Positions 7,691 through 15,186 of a stretch of 18,382 nucleotides of DNA are shown one piece after another (the first letter of the stretch is position 1; every line of letters begins with the position of its first letter). A program made the position numbers and the translations under genes. Under the pieces are notes generated by a model, which saw nothing but the letters and a program-made list of their open reading frames with translations, had not been told where the DNA came from and ran no database searches. This DNA comes from Acidobacteriota bacterium (GTDB lineage Bacteria > Acidobacteriota > Blastocatellia > RBC074): the NCBI GenBank assembly GCA_016715865.1, contig JADJXM010000026.1, positions 1 through 18,382 of the forward strand, given 5' to 3'.

Positions 7691-10600
7691 TCAGCCTCCT
7701 ACCGCACGAGAGTTTTTCCGAACGAACTGCTGAAACTTCCGATACTGCTCCTGTTCGGAACCGAGGAACCCGCTGATCAGAACGTAGGTGGTGCGCTGCT
7801 CTTTTTCGCGCTGAACCTGCTGGCCGGGGAGGGTGGTCTGCGTGGGAGACGATGCCGATGGGGAGGCGGGTTGCGATTGTGCGCCGATAGCCGCTCCGAG
7901 ACCTTTGAGGGTTCCCGCGACGATGTAAAGTGCGGCAGATGCGGCGATTAGACCCGCGCCTCCCGCGACATCTCCGAGCGCGATCCGACCGACGCCCACG
8001 GCCGCGAAAGTGTTCGCAAACGCGATAGCCATGTCTCCGAGCGCCGAAAGCACGGCCTTTCCGAAGTTTTTGGCAAGGTCTTTGTCGGCTTGGACAAGCT
8101 GCTCGAACAGGCTAGACAACGCCGTCCCGAACGCGCTCACAAGGCTCATCGTGGCGGATGCTGCGGCCTGTCCGATCTTTTGTGCCGCATCGACCGCTTG
8201 CGATTGGAGTTGGTTGAGCAGCGCGCCCGACACCGTGAAAAGATACCGCTGCCGTTCGGCGAGTTGGGTTTGCAGATCGATCTGCCGTTGGATCTCGCTG
8301 TTTTGCTTGGCGAGAAACGCGGCCTCTTTCGCCAAGGCCTCGGTCGCTTGGGGGCTTGCGGCGAGTGCGCGGCGACGTTGCTCGATCTCAAGGATGCGTT
8401 GTTGGTTGTCGAAGATCTTACGGTCGAGCGCGACTTTGGCTTGACCAGCCGCGAGACTTGCGGCCTCTTCGCCGCGAAGTTTGTTCTGCGCGCCTGCGAG
8501 TTGCTGAACGAGTTGGAGGCGCTGGACTTCGATGTCTTGCAAAGCTCGCTCTCGTTCGACGCGCTGTTTTTCGGTCGCAATCGCCGCGTTGATCGCGAAG
8601 ATCGCTCGCGAGGTGTCGAGGATCTTTCCTTGCAACTTGACCTGAAAAACAAGCTGGTCGTTTTGGAGGCGGAGGGAGTCGATCTGTTTGTCGAGCAGCT
8701 TTTGATTTTCCGCCGACTGTCCCGCAGTGTCGCGCTTTTGCGTCAGTGCCGCAATCGTCCGCTCGTTATCGAGCCGCGTCCGTTGAAGCCCTTGGATCGA
8801 GGTTTCCACACGAAAGACTTGTTGCGCGGCCTCTAACCGAGCCGCTAACACGGGGTCATCCTTCGCGCTCATCGCCTCCAACTCGAACCGCACCGACTTC
8901 GTCGCATCCGCGAGATCTTTCGCTTGGCGGAGTAAGTCCTCCGAAAACTTCGCTCGCTCTAGCTGCTTGTCGATCTCGGCGGTGCGAAGGGCGAGGGTAA
9001 GGATCTGAGATCGCTGCGACTGGATCGCTCGGTATTCGCCAAGTGTGGATTTCAGCACTCCGAGTTTGCGTCGGCTAACAACATCGTCCTTGCCTTCGAG
9101 CAGTCCGATGGTTTTGGTGATCGCCGTGATCGCGGCCCGAACGTCCTTTTCTTGGTTCAGCTTCTCCACTTGCGCGGCTGCGATGGCGTTGTTTGCGGCG
9201 AGAAGGGAGCCTTGCGCTTGGAGTTGAAAGTTGACCTGCTTTTCCGTGCCAAGATACTCCCTGAGATCGAGTTCGCCAGCGCGGAGATAGGTCTGGAAAA
9301 GCTGAACGGCCTTGAGTTGCGACTCGGTGATCTTGCCCGCAGATCGGAGTCGTTTGAGTTCTTCCTCGGAGGTATCGGCCAGCCGTGTGAGGGTCTTGCC
9401 GTACGCGGAGCCGAGGACTTTGAACTTCTCGAACGAGTCTTTGAACGCGCTCAACGCGCCCGAAACAGGGCCACCCATCGCGCCCGCTGCTTCCATTGCA
9501 AGCATCTCAAAGTTGCGAACCATCGCACGAGCCTCGGCGATCCGTCCGAGGGTCTCTTGCTTCGCTTCGAGGCGGGCTTGCGCGATTCTTGCGGCTGCTG
9601 CGCGTTTTCGCTCGCGTTCTTCGGCGCTCATCACCGCAACGACGGTCTCTTTCGCTTGCTTGACCTGCTCTTTGCCAGCCTCGCCGCGCTTTGCCATCTC
9701 TTTTTTGATCTGCTCGTCCAGCCAACGGCCTTGTTTTTCGATCTCTTCGCGCTGTCCGAGATGAAGGGCTTGCGTTGCTTTTTTCGCTGCGCTCCCCACC
9801 CACGCGAACATCTTTTGCAGCGCGGCGAGTCCCTTTGTCACGACCGCAGCAAACTCCACGGCCAGCTTGACCGCGCCCGAAAAGAACGCGACCAGCGCTT
9901 CTTTGTTGTTGGCGACGACCGCCACAAGTTCGGCAAGTGCGGGCTTGAGCGAAGTCGAGACGGTTCCCACATCGACTGCACATCCTTTTGGAGGACGCGA
10001 AAGGGGTTCGCCTGTCCGAAGTTACCCATCTGGCCGCGCAGTTTTTCGAGGTCACCTCCAAAGGCGTTGAGCAAGGCGCGGGATTTTTCGAGGTTTGTAA
10101 GCTCTCTTCCCCCCGCAGCGATGGCCGCTTGCGCTACGACCGCATCAGCTTCTTGGCGCGTTCTTCCGAGGGCTTGGAGGGCTTGCTCGGAAAGTTCGCC
10201 AGCCTTCAACATGTCCTCGGCGGCCTGTTTCGTTCCACCCGTCAGCTTCGAGAGGATGTTCACCCCGTCCGCAAACTTGCCGATCTGGATCTTGTTGAAC
10301 CCACCCGCGACCAGATCGGAAGCAAGGGCCGTTGCCTCAAGTTGGCTTTTCACATCTCCCAGCTTGCCGCGCAACAGTTCGACTTGATCGGCGGTCACTC
10401 CGAAAAAGTTGGCACGAGCAAGGGTGTTTGCGCGAGCATTGATCGTGTCAAAAATGTTCGCGATCCCCGCGACTCCGCTCGAAAGAGCGCCAGCCGCATC
10501 CCCCGCCAAACGAAACGCTTGCGCAGCAACGACGATGGACGGCCCCAGCCCTTTGATCTTGTCTTTCCAGCCCGACATCGACGTGCCAACGGCAGCAACA

Positions 10601-10701
10601 GCCGATCCGATCTTGTTCTTGATCCCCTTACCAAGTTCCGCCGAGGCTTGTTCGGCGGGTTGGGTGTCGAGGGTGAGTCTGGCTTTGAGATCAACGGTCA
10701 T
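7691..10701 (-). CDS. Tape measure protein (one apparent frame change)
   Basis: Two overlapping minus-strand frames make one protein of about 1003 residues. The first runs from ATG 10701 (MTVDLKARLTLD) and remains protein-like to VLQKDVQSMW near 9970. The second continues with TVSTSLKPALAELVAVV and ends at 7691. Joining them needs a -1 frame change around 9964-9970 (GTGGGAACC). The first frame otherwise runs on to 9838 with shadow-like Arg/Ser sequence. Features are typical of a tape measure: Ala/Gln/Glu/Lys/Arg-rich coiled coil through most of the second part, then a hydrophobic segment near residues 880-950 (MAIAFANTFAAVGVGRIAL, GLIAASAALYIVAGTL). Tape measures set tail length and are threaded inside the tube. 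The gene follows the assembly chaperone, as expected. Confidence 0.88.
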
Positions 10702-11092
10702 CGGTTTTTCCCTTGGTGCGGGTCTTTTCGTCGTACCACGCGGAGGCTTGATCTTCGTGAGCTTGGAGTGTGGACATCACTTCTCGAAACAGCGCGGTTT
10801 GCGCGGATAGCCCACCGTCGCGGGGGAGGAGTCCGCGTTTCCACTCGCCGTAAAGTCGCGTGGCGAGCCGAACAAACGACATCGAAAGCAGCTTGTGCGG
10901 GCAGGTGGTCGTCTCGTATCCGCCGAGGTCGTAGATCGTTCGATAGAGCGGCTTGGTGCGGGCCGAATCTTCGGGGGAACATCCCCACACGCCGCGAGCC
11001 TCCGCCGATACGCGGCAGATCGAGCAGTCGTTTCCGTGTTTGCGGAGCTTGCGGGCATACGGCCAGTAGGCCGCTGCCCTTAACGCTCCCCC
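10691..11092 (-). CDS. Tail assembly chaperone, frameshift extension (GT-like)
   Basis: This region encodes about 132 residues in the -1 frame relative to the chaperone ORF, beginning at the G-run and ending 11 bases inside the tape-measure gene. Directly after the shift the sequence reads ALRAAAYWPYARKLRKHG and is protein-like. Upstream in the same frame it is arginine-rich shadow sequence. No suitable start codon lies between the chaperone stop and a GTG well inside, so expression as a fusion of about 264 residues is most likely. This matches the lambda G/GT arrangement, in which the extension binds the tape measure. It contains a cysteine cluster (DCSICR, VWGC, TTCPH) that could bind zinc, which is not a general feature of the family. 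Confidence 0.75.
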   Translation of the reverse strand, partial: GGALRAAAYWPYARKLRKHGNDCSICRVSAEARGVWGCSPEDSARTKPLYRTIYDLGGYETTTCPHKLLSMSFVRLATRLYGEWKRGLLPRDGGLSAQTALFREVMSTLQAHEDQASAWYDEKTRTKGKTDDR

Positions 11093-11484
11093 TCGGCGGG
11101 CTTCAACGTCGCCGCATCGTACAAAGCTGACCCGATTTTCTGCAAAACGGGTGAGAGTTGCTCGGCACAATCTTCGGTCAATCGGCGCAGTCCGTGCGGA
11201 TCTCGTTCGCGGGTGATCTTGAGATCGTGCCCTTCGATCTCTTCGATACACAGCCGCGCAAGGAAAACCTTCGCGGCCCCCAAACGAGCGCCGTTTGCGA
11301 CGACGCGAGGATCGTTTGCGTCAAGATGGTCAGCCTTCAAATCGACCGCAGCTTCGGACATCGCCGCAGCCAGCTCTTCGGATGTCGGGATGCGCGCAAA
11401 AATGGAAACCTCGCCCCCTTCGCGGGTTGGGAACGAGAACTTTTTGACGCCCCCTTCGAGGCGCTGGAGATCAAAGATGCTCAT
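11080..11484 (-). CDS. Tail assembly chaperone (G-like)
   Basis: This is a 134-residue acidic, helical protein. ATG 11484 (MSIFDLQRLEGG) is preferred over an upstream in-frame start because GAGAGGG sits six bases before it. The N-terminus is a short beta part (KKFSFPTREGGEVSIFARIP), followed by helices. Position after the tail tube and immediately before the tape measure, together with the overlapping -1 ORF, is the hallmark of siphovirus tail assembly chaperones. These coat the tape measure before tube polymerisation and are absent from the virion. No sequence family is claimed; the call rests on synteny and the frameshift architecture. Confidence 0.75.
   Translation of the reverse strand: MSIFDLQRLEGGVKKFSFPTREGGEVSIFARIPTSEELAAAMSEAAVDLKADHLDANDPRVVANGARLGAAKVFLARLCIEEIEGHDLKITRERDPHGLRRLTEDCAEQLSPVLQKIGSALYDAATLKPAEGER
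11086..11092 (-). other. Candidate -1 ribosomal frameshift site
   Basis: On the coding strand the chaperone frame reads GAG GGG GAG CGT TAA. The heptamer G GGG GAG lies six bases before the stop. A glycine tRNA on GGG can re-pair perfectly one base back within the five-G run, although the following codon would re-pair poorly. Slipping here joins the chaperone to ALRAAAYW. It is not a canonical XXXYYYZ heptamer, so the exact site is an inference. Confidence 0.5.
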
Positions 11485-11521
11485 GGGATACCCTCTCAAA
11501 AAACGCGGATATTCGGGATGA

Positions 11522-11534
11522 TTAGAAGCGGATG
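11522..11534. repeat. 13-base direct repeat, left copy
   Basis: TTAGAAGCGGATG on the plus strand is identical to 11822-11834 and lies exactly 300 bases from it. The copy sits between the small membrane-protein gene and the chaperone gene. On the coding strand it reads as an Ile-Arg-Phe-stop tail, like the end of the tail-tube gene. Confidence 0.85.
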
Positions 11535-11535
11535 T

Positions 11536-11763
11536 TCAAACAGACAGTCGAACTAGCAAGGGGCCGCGAAAAAAGAAGACGATGCCCTTGCTCACCAACT
11601 CCCGACCGCGTCGAAAGATCGGAGCAGTCCAACCCAACAAGGCAAGCCACAATCGGCGATCTGCAACAGCGCGAAGCGAGCGAAGGAAGAGGCCCATCGC
11701 CTTGTCCACGAGGAGCAGGATGAAGCCGATGGTGGTGTAAAAATACAGAGGGATTCTGATCAT
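11536..11763 (-). CDS. Small membrane-associated protein, 75 residues
   Basis: ATG 11763 is preceded by GGAGA seven bases upstream. The N-terminus has one clear hydrophobic segment (YFYTTIGFILLLVD), and two shorter hydrophobic stretches follow (LWLALLGWTAPIF, GIVFFFRGPLLV) within an arginine-rich background, so it is likely an inner-membrane protein. Nothing marks a structural function. It breaks the usual tail-tube to chaperone adjacency, and the segment that holds it is bounded by a perfect 13-base direct repeat, so it may be a moron-like acquisition. It could also be a holin-like or superinfection-related membrane protein, but no motif supports choosing. Confidence 0.6.
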   Translation of the reverse strand: MIRIPLYFYTTIGFILLLVDKAMGLFLRSLRAVADRRLWLALLGWTAPIFRRGRELVSKGIVFFFRGPLLVRLSV

Positions 11764-11815
11764 GTGAAAGTCTCCAAAGGTTCGGATGGTTGGGGCGGTC
11801 AGTGGTTAAGAGCAA

Positions 11816-11833
11816 ATCCGCTTAGAAGCGGAT
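11816..11833. terminator. Hairpin at tail-tube stop codon
   Basis: ATCCGCTT and AAGCGGAT form a perfect 8-base inverted repeat around a two-base centre, in practice a 7-bp stem with a 4-base loop. The TAA stop of the tail-tube gene lies in it. On the transcribed strand it is followed by a weak T-rich stretch (TTTGCTCTT), so it could be a partial terminator or an mRNA stabiliser below a highly expressed gene. Confidence 0.4.
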
Positions 11834-11834
11834 G
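11822..11834. repeat. 13-base direct repeat, right copy
   Basis: Identical to 11522-11534. This copy encodes the last residues (Ile-Arg-Phe) and the stop of the tail-tube protein, and forms one arm of the stop-codon hairpin. Confidence 0.85.
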
Positions 11835-13213
11835 ATCTCGGGCTTGTACGGGTTGGCAAAGTCGGTCTGATCGTCGCGAAACGCCCATGCTGCGTCCCAG
11901 TATTGGTGACCCTCGACATCGGCCATCGCTGCGGGATCTTGGATCTGACCTTGACCCGTGATCGCGATAGCCGCGCCAGCCGCGCCTCCAACGGCGAGCA
12001 AGATGCGGTCGTGGGTTCCGTTGGCTTCCCATGTATCCTTGACCGTCTTGACCGTGTTTCGCCACACAACCTGTAGCGAGGCGTCGCGGCTGGTGACAAA
12101 CTGTCGCTGGCCCGCGCAAGTGTCGCGAAGTGCTTGACGGCCCGCATTTTCCGCAAAGTTGAAGTTGTTGACACAAAGCTCGGTCGATCCGTAAAAGACC
12201 TCGCCGAGCGTCCAAGGCAACGCTTTTTTCGTGGACTGTTCGCCATCGAGGGTGACCGTGTCTTCGATCTCCCAATCTTCGCCGTCAAACTCGCACGACA
12301 TCTGCACAAGTGCGCCGTAAGTCGCGGAGATCCCGAAAGAAAAGACGCATCCGATGGCGCTGACAAGTTGAACGTCGCGAAGCATCAGGATCGTGTGAGA
12401 AACGTGGCCCGTATCGTAGGGCGTAAACCGCTCCGATCCAAAGACTTCGGTGGTGTCGGCGGGGGCCGCACTCAACGCAGGGGCGACGGTGATGTTGTCA
12501 GGTGTCGAGGCCGTATCGACCGCAGTTATGCGTCGCACTTCGCCGCCGATAAGAACGAGATCGCCAACCGCAAACCCTGCCGCCGAGGTAACATCCACAA
12601 CCGTCGTTGTCGAACCTGCGCCCGAAACCGTCGTGCCTGCCACAGAGCGACGCGAACCGAACGCGAGGAGAAACTGGGACAATCGATCCAGTGCGGGAGT
12701 GTCGCCGTTTCCGTTTTCTTGCTCAAGTCCCCACATCTCCAAGTTGAACGAGCCGTTGACGATCTTCAATCCCTTCTGTGAGGTCGGGGCGTCGAGGGTT
12801 TGGCGCTCGAAGGCTTCGCGGACAAGGTTCTCGTATCCGAATGTGAGCGAAACTCCCGCAGCTTGGAGCGGTGCGAAGACATAGAAGATGTCTGCTGAGG
12901 CTGGACTGGCCGCCATCGTTTCGGATGTCGTGAAGGTGCAAGTTGTCGAAGATCGCGCAAAGTCCGAGATTTTATAGACCTGCCCTTGGAGCGCGGTCGT
13001 GGTGGTGTTCGCGGCGAAGTAGATGTACAGGCCGTTGAAAAAGTCGTTGGCGACGGCTGCGAGAGCCGCGTTGTCTTGCGCTCCACCCGTGTCGAGGGTC
13101 GCGGTTGTGCCCGTCCCTCCGTTCGCTACAAACTTTGTGTTTTTTGTTCCCTGCGTCACCTCTGGGCAAAATGCGAGGAGGCCGAGGGCTGTTCGTTTGA
13201 AAGAGTCAGACAT
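11822..13213 (-). CDS. Tail tube (major tail) protein
   Basis: This 463-residue protein starts at ATG 13213, with GGAGG nine bases upstream and an 8-base overlap with the preceding gene. The start MSDSFKRTALGLLAFCPEVTQGT and the segments VSLTFGYENLVREAFERQTL, FGSERFTPYDTGHVSHTILM and VQMSCEFDGEDWEIEDTVTL look like a siphovirus tail-tube protein. Tube subunits stack as hexamers to form the DNA conduit. It is longer than most because two related beta modules are inserted, at about residues 35-118 and 198-258 (AGFAVGDLVLIGGEVRRIT). Order before the chaperone and tape measure supports the call. The absence of an adjacent sheath gene argues against a myovirus. Confidence 0.8.
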   Translation of the reverse strand: MSDSFKRTALGLLAFCPEVTQGTKNTKFVANGGTGTTATLDTGGAQDNAALAAVANDFFNGLYIYFAANTTTTALQGQVYKISDFARSSTTCTFTTSETMAASPASADIFYVFAPLQAAGVSLTFGYENLVREAFERQTLDAPTSQKGLKIVNGSFNLEMWGLEQENGNGDTPALDRLSQFLLAFGSRRSVAGTTVSGAGSTTTVVDVTSAAGFAVGDLVLIGGEVRRITAVDTASTPDNITVAPALSAAPADTTEVFGSERFTPYDTGHVSHTILMLRDVQLVSAIGCVFSFGISATYGALVQMSCEFDGEDWEIEDTVTLDGEQSTKKALPWTLGEVFYGSTELCVNNFNFAENAGRQALRDTCAGQRQFVTSRDASLQVVWRNTVKTVKDTWEANGTHDRILLAVGGAAGAAIAITGQGQIQDPAAMADVEGHQYWDAAWAFRDDQTDFANPYKPEIIRF

Positions 13214-13406
13214 GTTCTAATGCCTCCGCATCGCCCGAAGGTTCGGGGCTTGTCGAGGTTTCGTTGATAGGTTCGTTTGGGGGAGGAGGTGGAGCGGGAG
13301 GTTTCGGCGCGGCGAGCGGGATCAGCAGCGCGTTTCCAACTGCAAACGGCGAAGGCATGGGGTTTCTCCAACCTCGATCCTGTGGGCCTCGATTTGGCGT
13401 CGTCAT
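13206..13406 (-). CDS. Small proline-rich protein, 66 residues
   Basis: ATG 13406 overlaps the upstream stop by ATGA, and the stop overlaps the tail-tube start by eight bases. It begins MTTPNRGPQDRGWRNPMPSP, has a short hydrophobic stretch (AVGNALLIPLAA), then a polyproline run (KPPAPPPPPNEP) and an acidic, Ser/Thr/Glu-rich end. The protein is probably largely unstructured. Mu-like phages also carry a small gene just before the sheath/tube genes, but I see no sequence match, so the analogy is positional only. Confidence 0.7.
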   Translation of the reverse strand: MTTPNRGPQDRGWRNPMPSPFAVGNALLIPLAAPKPPAPPPPPNEPINETSTSPEPSGDAEALEHV

Positions 13407-13816
13407 TCTGTCCACCTCACAAAAAGGCGGATCGACCAAACGATCCGCTTGTCCTTGAAGTTTCGGCTGGTCGTCGGAGGTTCCCATCGGTAGATCTCCC
13501 CCGCCGAAAGTCCGCCATAAACACACTTCTCGAAAAACAGCCGCGCTCGCTGCTCGACCGTCTCAGATTGCGAAACGACGGACGTTGTGAGCGTTGTCGC
13601 GATCTCCACACGGAGGATGCCCTTCCAATGCGAAGGCGTGGCTTTGGCGGCCTCGGGCCAAGGCTCCGCTCCCGACTCTGGCACGATCAAAAACGACCCG
13701 TCAAACGCGCCACGAGAGGCGTTTGCAAGCGAATCCTCGCGAGGATCAGGGTTCTCGGTGAGTCCTGCCGAAACGAGACCAGCTTTGAGTGCGGTGATCA
13801 GTTGGGGGTAGCTCAT
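13403..13816 (-). CDS. Tail terminator / head-tail joining-like protein
   Basis: This gene encodes 137 residues from ATG 13816, with ATGA overlaps at both ends. An N-terminal helix (YPQLITALKAGLVSAGL) is followed by a beta core (WKGILRVEIATTLTTSVVSQ; ARLFFEKCVYGG; KRIVWSIRLFVRW). Helix-then-sheet architecture, size of about 130-150 residues and position just before the tail-tube gene fit tail terminator or minor tail proteins that sit at the head-proximal end of the tube and stop its growth. The call is positional and architectural. No family motif is claimed. Confidence 0.6.
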   Translation of the reverse strand: MSYPQLITALKAGLVSAGLTENPDPREDSLANASRGAFDGSFLIVPESGAEPWPEAAKATPSHWKGILRVEIATTLTTSVVSQSETVEQRARLFFEKCVYGGLSAGEIYRWEPPTTSRNFKDKRIVWSIRLFVRWTE

Positions 13817-14529
13817 CGGCGCACGTTCACCATGCGAAAGTTTTGGCGAAGCTCCCGCGTGTCGAGGATGCCGTCGTCGTCGCTGTCGAAGTCGAGGATC
13901 GACATCGCCGAGTCAAGGGCTTCGAGGCCGCGTTTTCGGGCTTCGTTGTACTTTGCCCAGTCCTCGCTCGTTGGGTTCGCATCGAAGGACAGCGCAAAAA
14001 AAGCATTGGCCAACGTCAGCCATTCGTGCGCCTCAAGGAACCGCTCGGGGTGAAAGACGTTGCCCGGATATCGTCGCACCTTCCCAAAAACACGGCGCTC
14101 GATCTCGGCCCATGCCTTTGTTCGGTGAGATGCCATCCCCGCCGAAAGTTGGGCGGATAGGTAAGGGTGAGCGGAGGTCATGTCGGCGTCGGTGAGCTGG
14201 CTGACGAACCGCCTTCGCGCGACTTGAAAATAGGTCTCGCGCCGGTAGGTGACCGCGCCAACAACCAACGCCCACACTGCGCGATATCCGAGGTCGCGTT
14301 GAAAGCCGCTCGCCTCGGTAAAGGCGTGGGAGTAGGACGCCACGGCTCCGCTCGTCGTCGCGGGAGTCGAGGCAACCTTTTCGTCGCCGCCGGCGCCGTA
14401 GATCGTCACCGTTCCGCTCGTGAGGGTTCGATCCGAACCCGTGGACGGATCGAGGAGACGGACGGAGATTGCGTCGGTTTCGCCCTGTACGACGACTTGA
14501 TAGGAGCCTGTGACGTTCTTGTCGGTCAT
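13813..14529 (-). CDS. Head-tail connector-like protein with C-terminal EF-hand loop
   Basis: This 238-residue protein starts at ATG 14529 and is coupled by ATGA to both neighbours. The N-terminal 100 residues are a beta domain (SYQVVVQGETDAISVRLLD; SGTVTIYGAGGDEKV). The second half (FVSQLTDADMTSAHPYLSAQ, then helices with FHPERFLEAHEWLTLANAFF) resembles the helical head-tail adaptor family that docks below the portal. The C-terminus has DSDDDGILDTRE at residues 215-226, which satisfies all key EF-hand loop positions (acidic at 1, 3, 5, Gly at 6, hydrophobic at 8, Glu at 12) and should bind calcium. This could stabilise the connector at high Ca or sense it. The adaptor role is inferred from location between capsid and tail genes. 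Confidence 0.65.
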   Translation of the reverse strand: MTDKNVTGSYQVVVQGETDAISVRLLDPSTGSDRTLTSGTVTIYGAGGDEKVASTPATTSGAVASYSHAFTEASGFQRDLGYRAVWALVVGAVTYRRETYFQVARRRFVSQLTDADMTSAHPYLSAQLSAGMASHRTKAWAEIERRVFGKVRRYPGNVFHPERFLEAHEWLTLANAFFALSFDANPTSEDWAKYNEARKRGLEALDSAMSILDFDSDDDGILDTRELRQNFRMVNVRR

Positions 14530-15143
14530 CGTTTGCGGCTTTTCTCAGTTTGCGCGATAGCGTCCACGATGGCCTCGGATTCAGCGGCTTTTTTGCGCGC
14601 TGCCCACTCCTTCGGGAAAAAGATCTCGAGGACGCTGTCGGGGAGAGGTTTGGGAATGTAGGCGGCGAGGTTGCGCTCGTCGATCTCAATCACGCGATCT
14701 CGGTTCACATCCACCGCGCTGGTCGGGCCGAACTGCGCCATCACGATGCAAGCCTCGGCGACGTTGAGCCGCGTCGGAGCATCGATCTTTTTGTGCTTGG
14801 TGCGGCCCTTTTCCGTGCCAAACTCGACGAAAACGGTGTCGTTTTCGTAGGCGGGAGCGAGGACAAAAGATCGTGTGATCCCTCGGATGCCCTTCGCTTG
14901 GGAACCAGCGACGCGGTCGAGAACATGCTGTCGCCAGTTCGCGTCAACGATGTCAAAAGCCTCGGTGAGTCGGAAGTTTTCGGAGTTGACCCACACGTCG
15001 AGCAGCGCAAGGGCCGCGGGAAACGGACGCAACGACAACCAGTGTCCTCGGTCGGACGATTCTTGCTTCAAAAACTCGGACAGGATCGGGTTGCTGGTCG
15101 TGTTTTCCGACTGCAACCCTTCCATGATCTTGACGATGGACAT
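14526..15143 (-). CDS. Hypothetical head-region protein, 205 residues
   Basis: This gene starts at ATG 15143, with GAGGG seven to eight bases upstream in the loop of a hairpin, and ends with an ATGA overlap. It begins MSIVKIMEGLQSENTTSNPI. The middle is mixed alpha/beta (GHWLSLRPFPAALALLDVWV; FVLAPAYENDTVFVEFGTEK), and the end is a charged helix (WAARKKAAESEAIVDAIAQT). No signal peptide or membrane segment is seen. It sits between the decoration-like genes and the connector gene, so it is probably a head completion, neck or accessory capsid protein. I do not recognise it. Confidence 0.75.
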   Translation of the reverse strand: MSIVKIMEGLQSENTTSNPILSEFLKQESSDRGHWLSLRPFPAALALLDVWVNSENFRLTEAFDIVDANWRQHVLDRVAGSQAKGIRGITRSFVLAPAYENDTVFVEFGTEKGRTKHKKIDAPTRLNVAEACIVMAQFGPTSAVDVNRDRVIEIDERNLAAYIPKPLPDSVLEIFFPKEWAARKKAAESEAIVDAIAQTEKSRKR

Positions 15144-15168
15144 TTTCTGAACCCTCTCTTGTCAGAAA
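15144..15168 (-). promoter_or_regulatory. Hairpin presenting the ribosome binding site
   Basis: On the transcript, TTTCTGA pairs perfectly with TCAGAAA around an 11-base loop that holds the GAGAGGG Shine-Dalgarno. The stem ends directly against the ATG at 15143. This could tune initiation of the 205-residue gene relative to the abundant capsid proteins upstream. It is a predicted structure only. Confidence 0.45.
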
Positions 15169-15186
15169 CTTCGGTAGATAGGCTGC

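Noticed and set aside
9152..10387. Long plus-strand open frame (411 residues) opposite the tape measure, with others opposite it at 8090-8836 and 9988-11130
   Set aside because: These mirror the repetitive Ala/Gln/Glu/Arg codons of the coiled-coil gene; they lack ribosome sites and would be antisense to a clear structural gene.
11093..11251. Upstream part of the -1 frame of the chaperone extension
   Set aside because: Arg-rich and overlaps the well-formed chaperone ORF; used only downstream of the slip site.
11522..11815. Alternative 97-residue frame over the small membrane-protein gene
   Set aside because: No ribosome site, and composition rich in His, Pro, Arg and Cys; the 75-residue frame has a Shine-Dalgarno and coherent hydrophobic segments.
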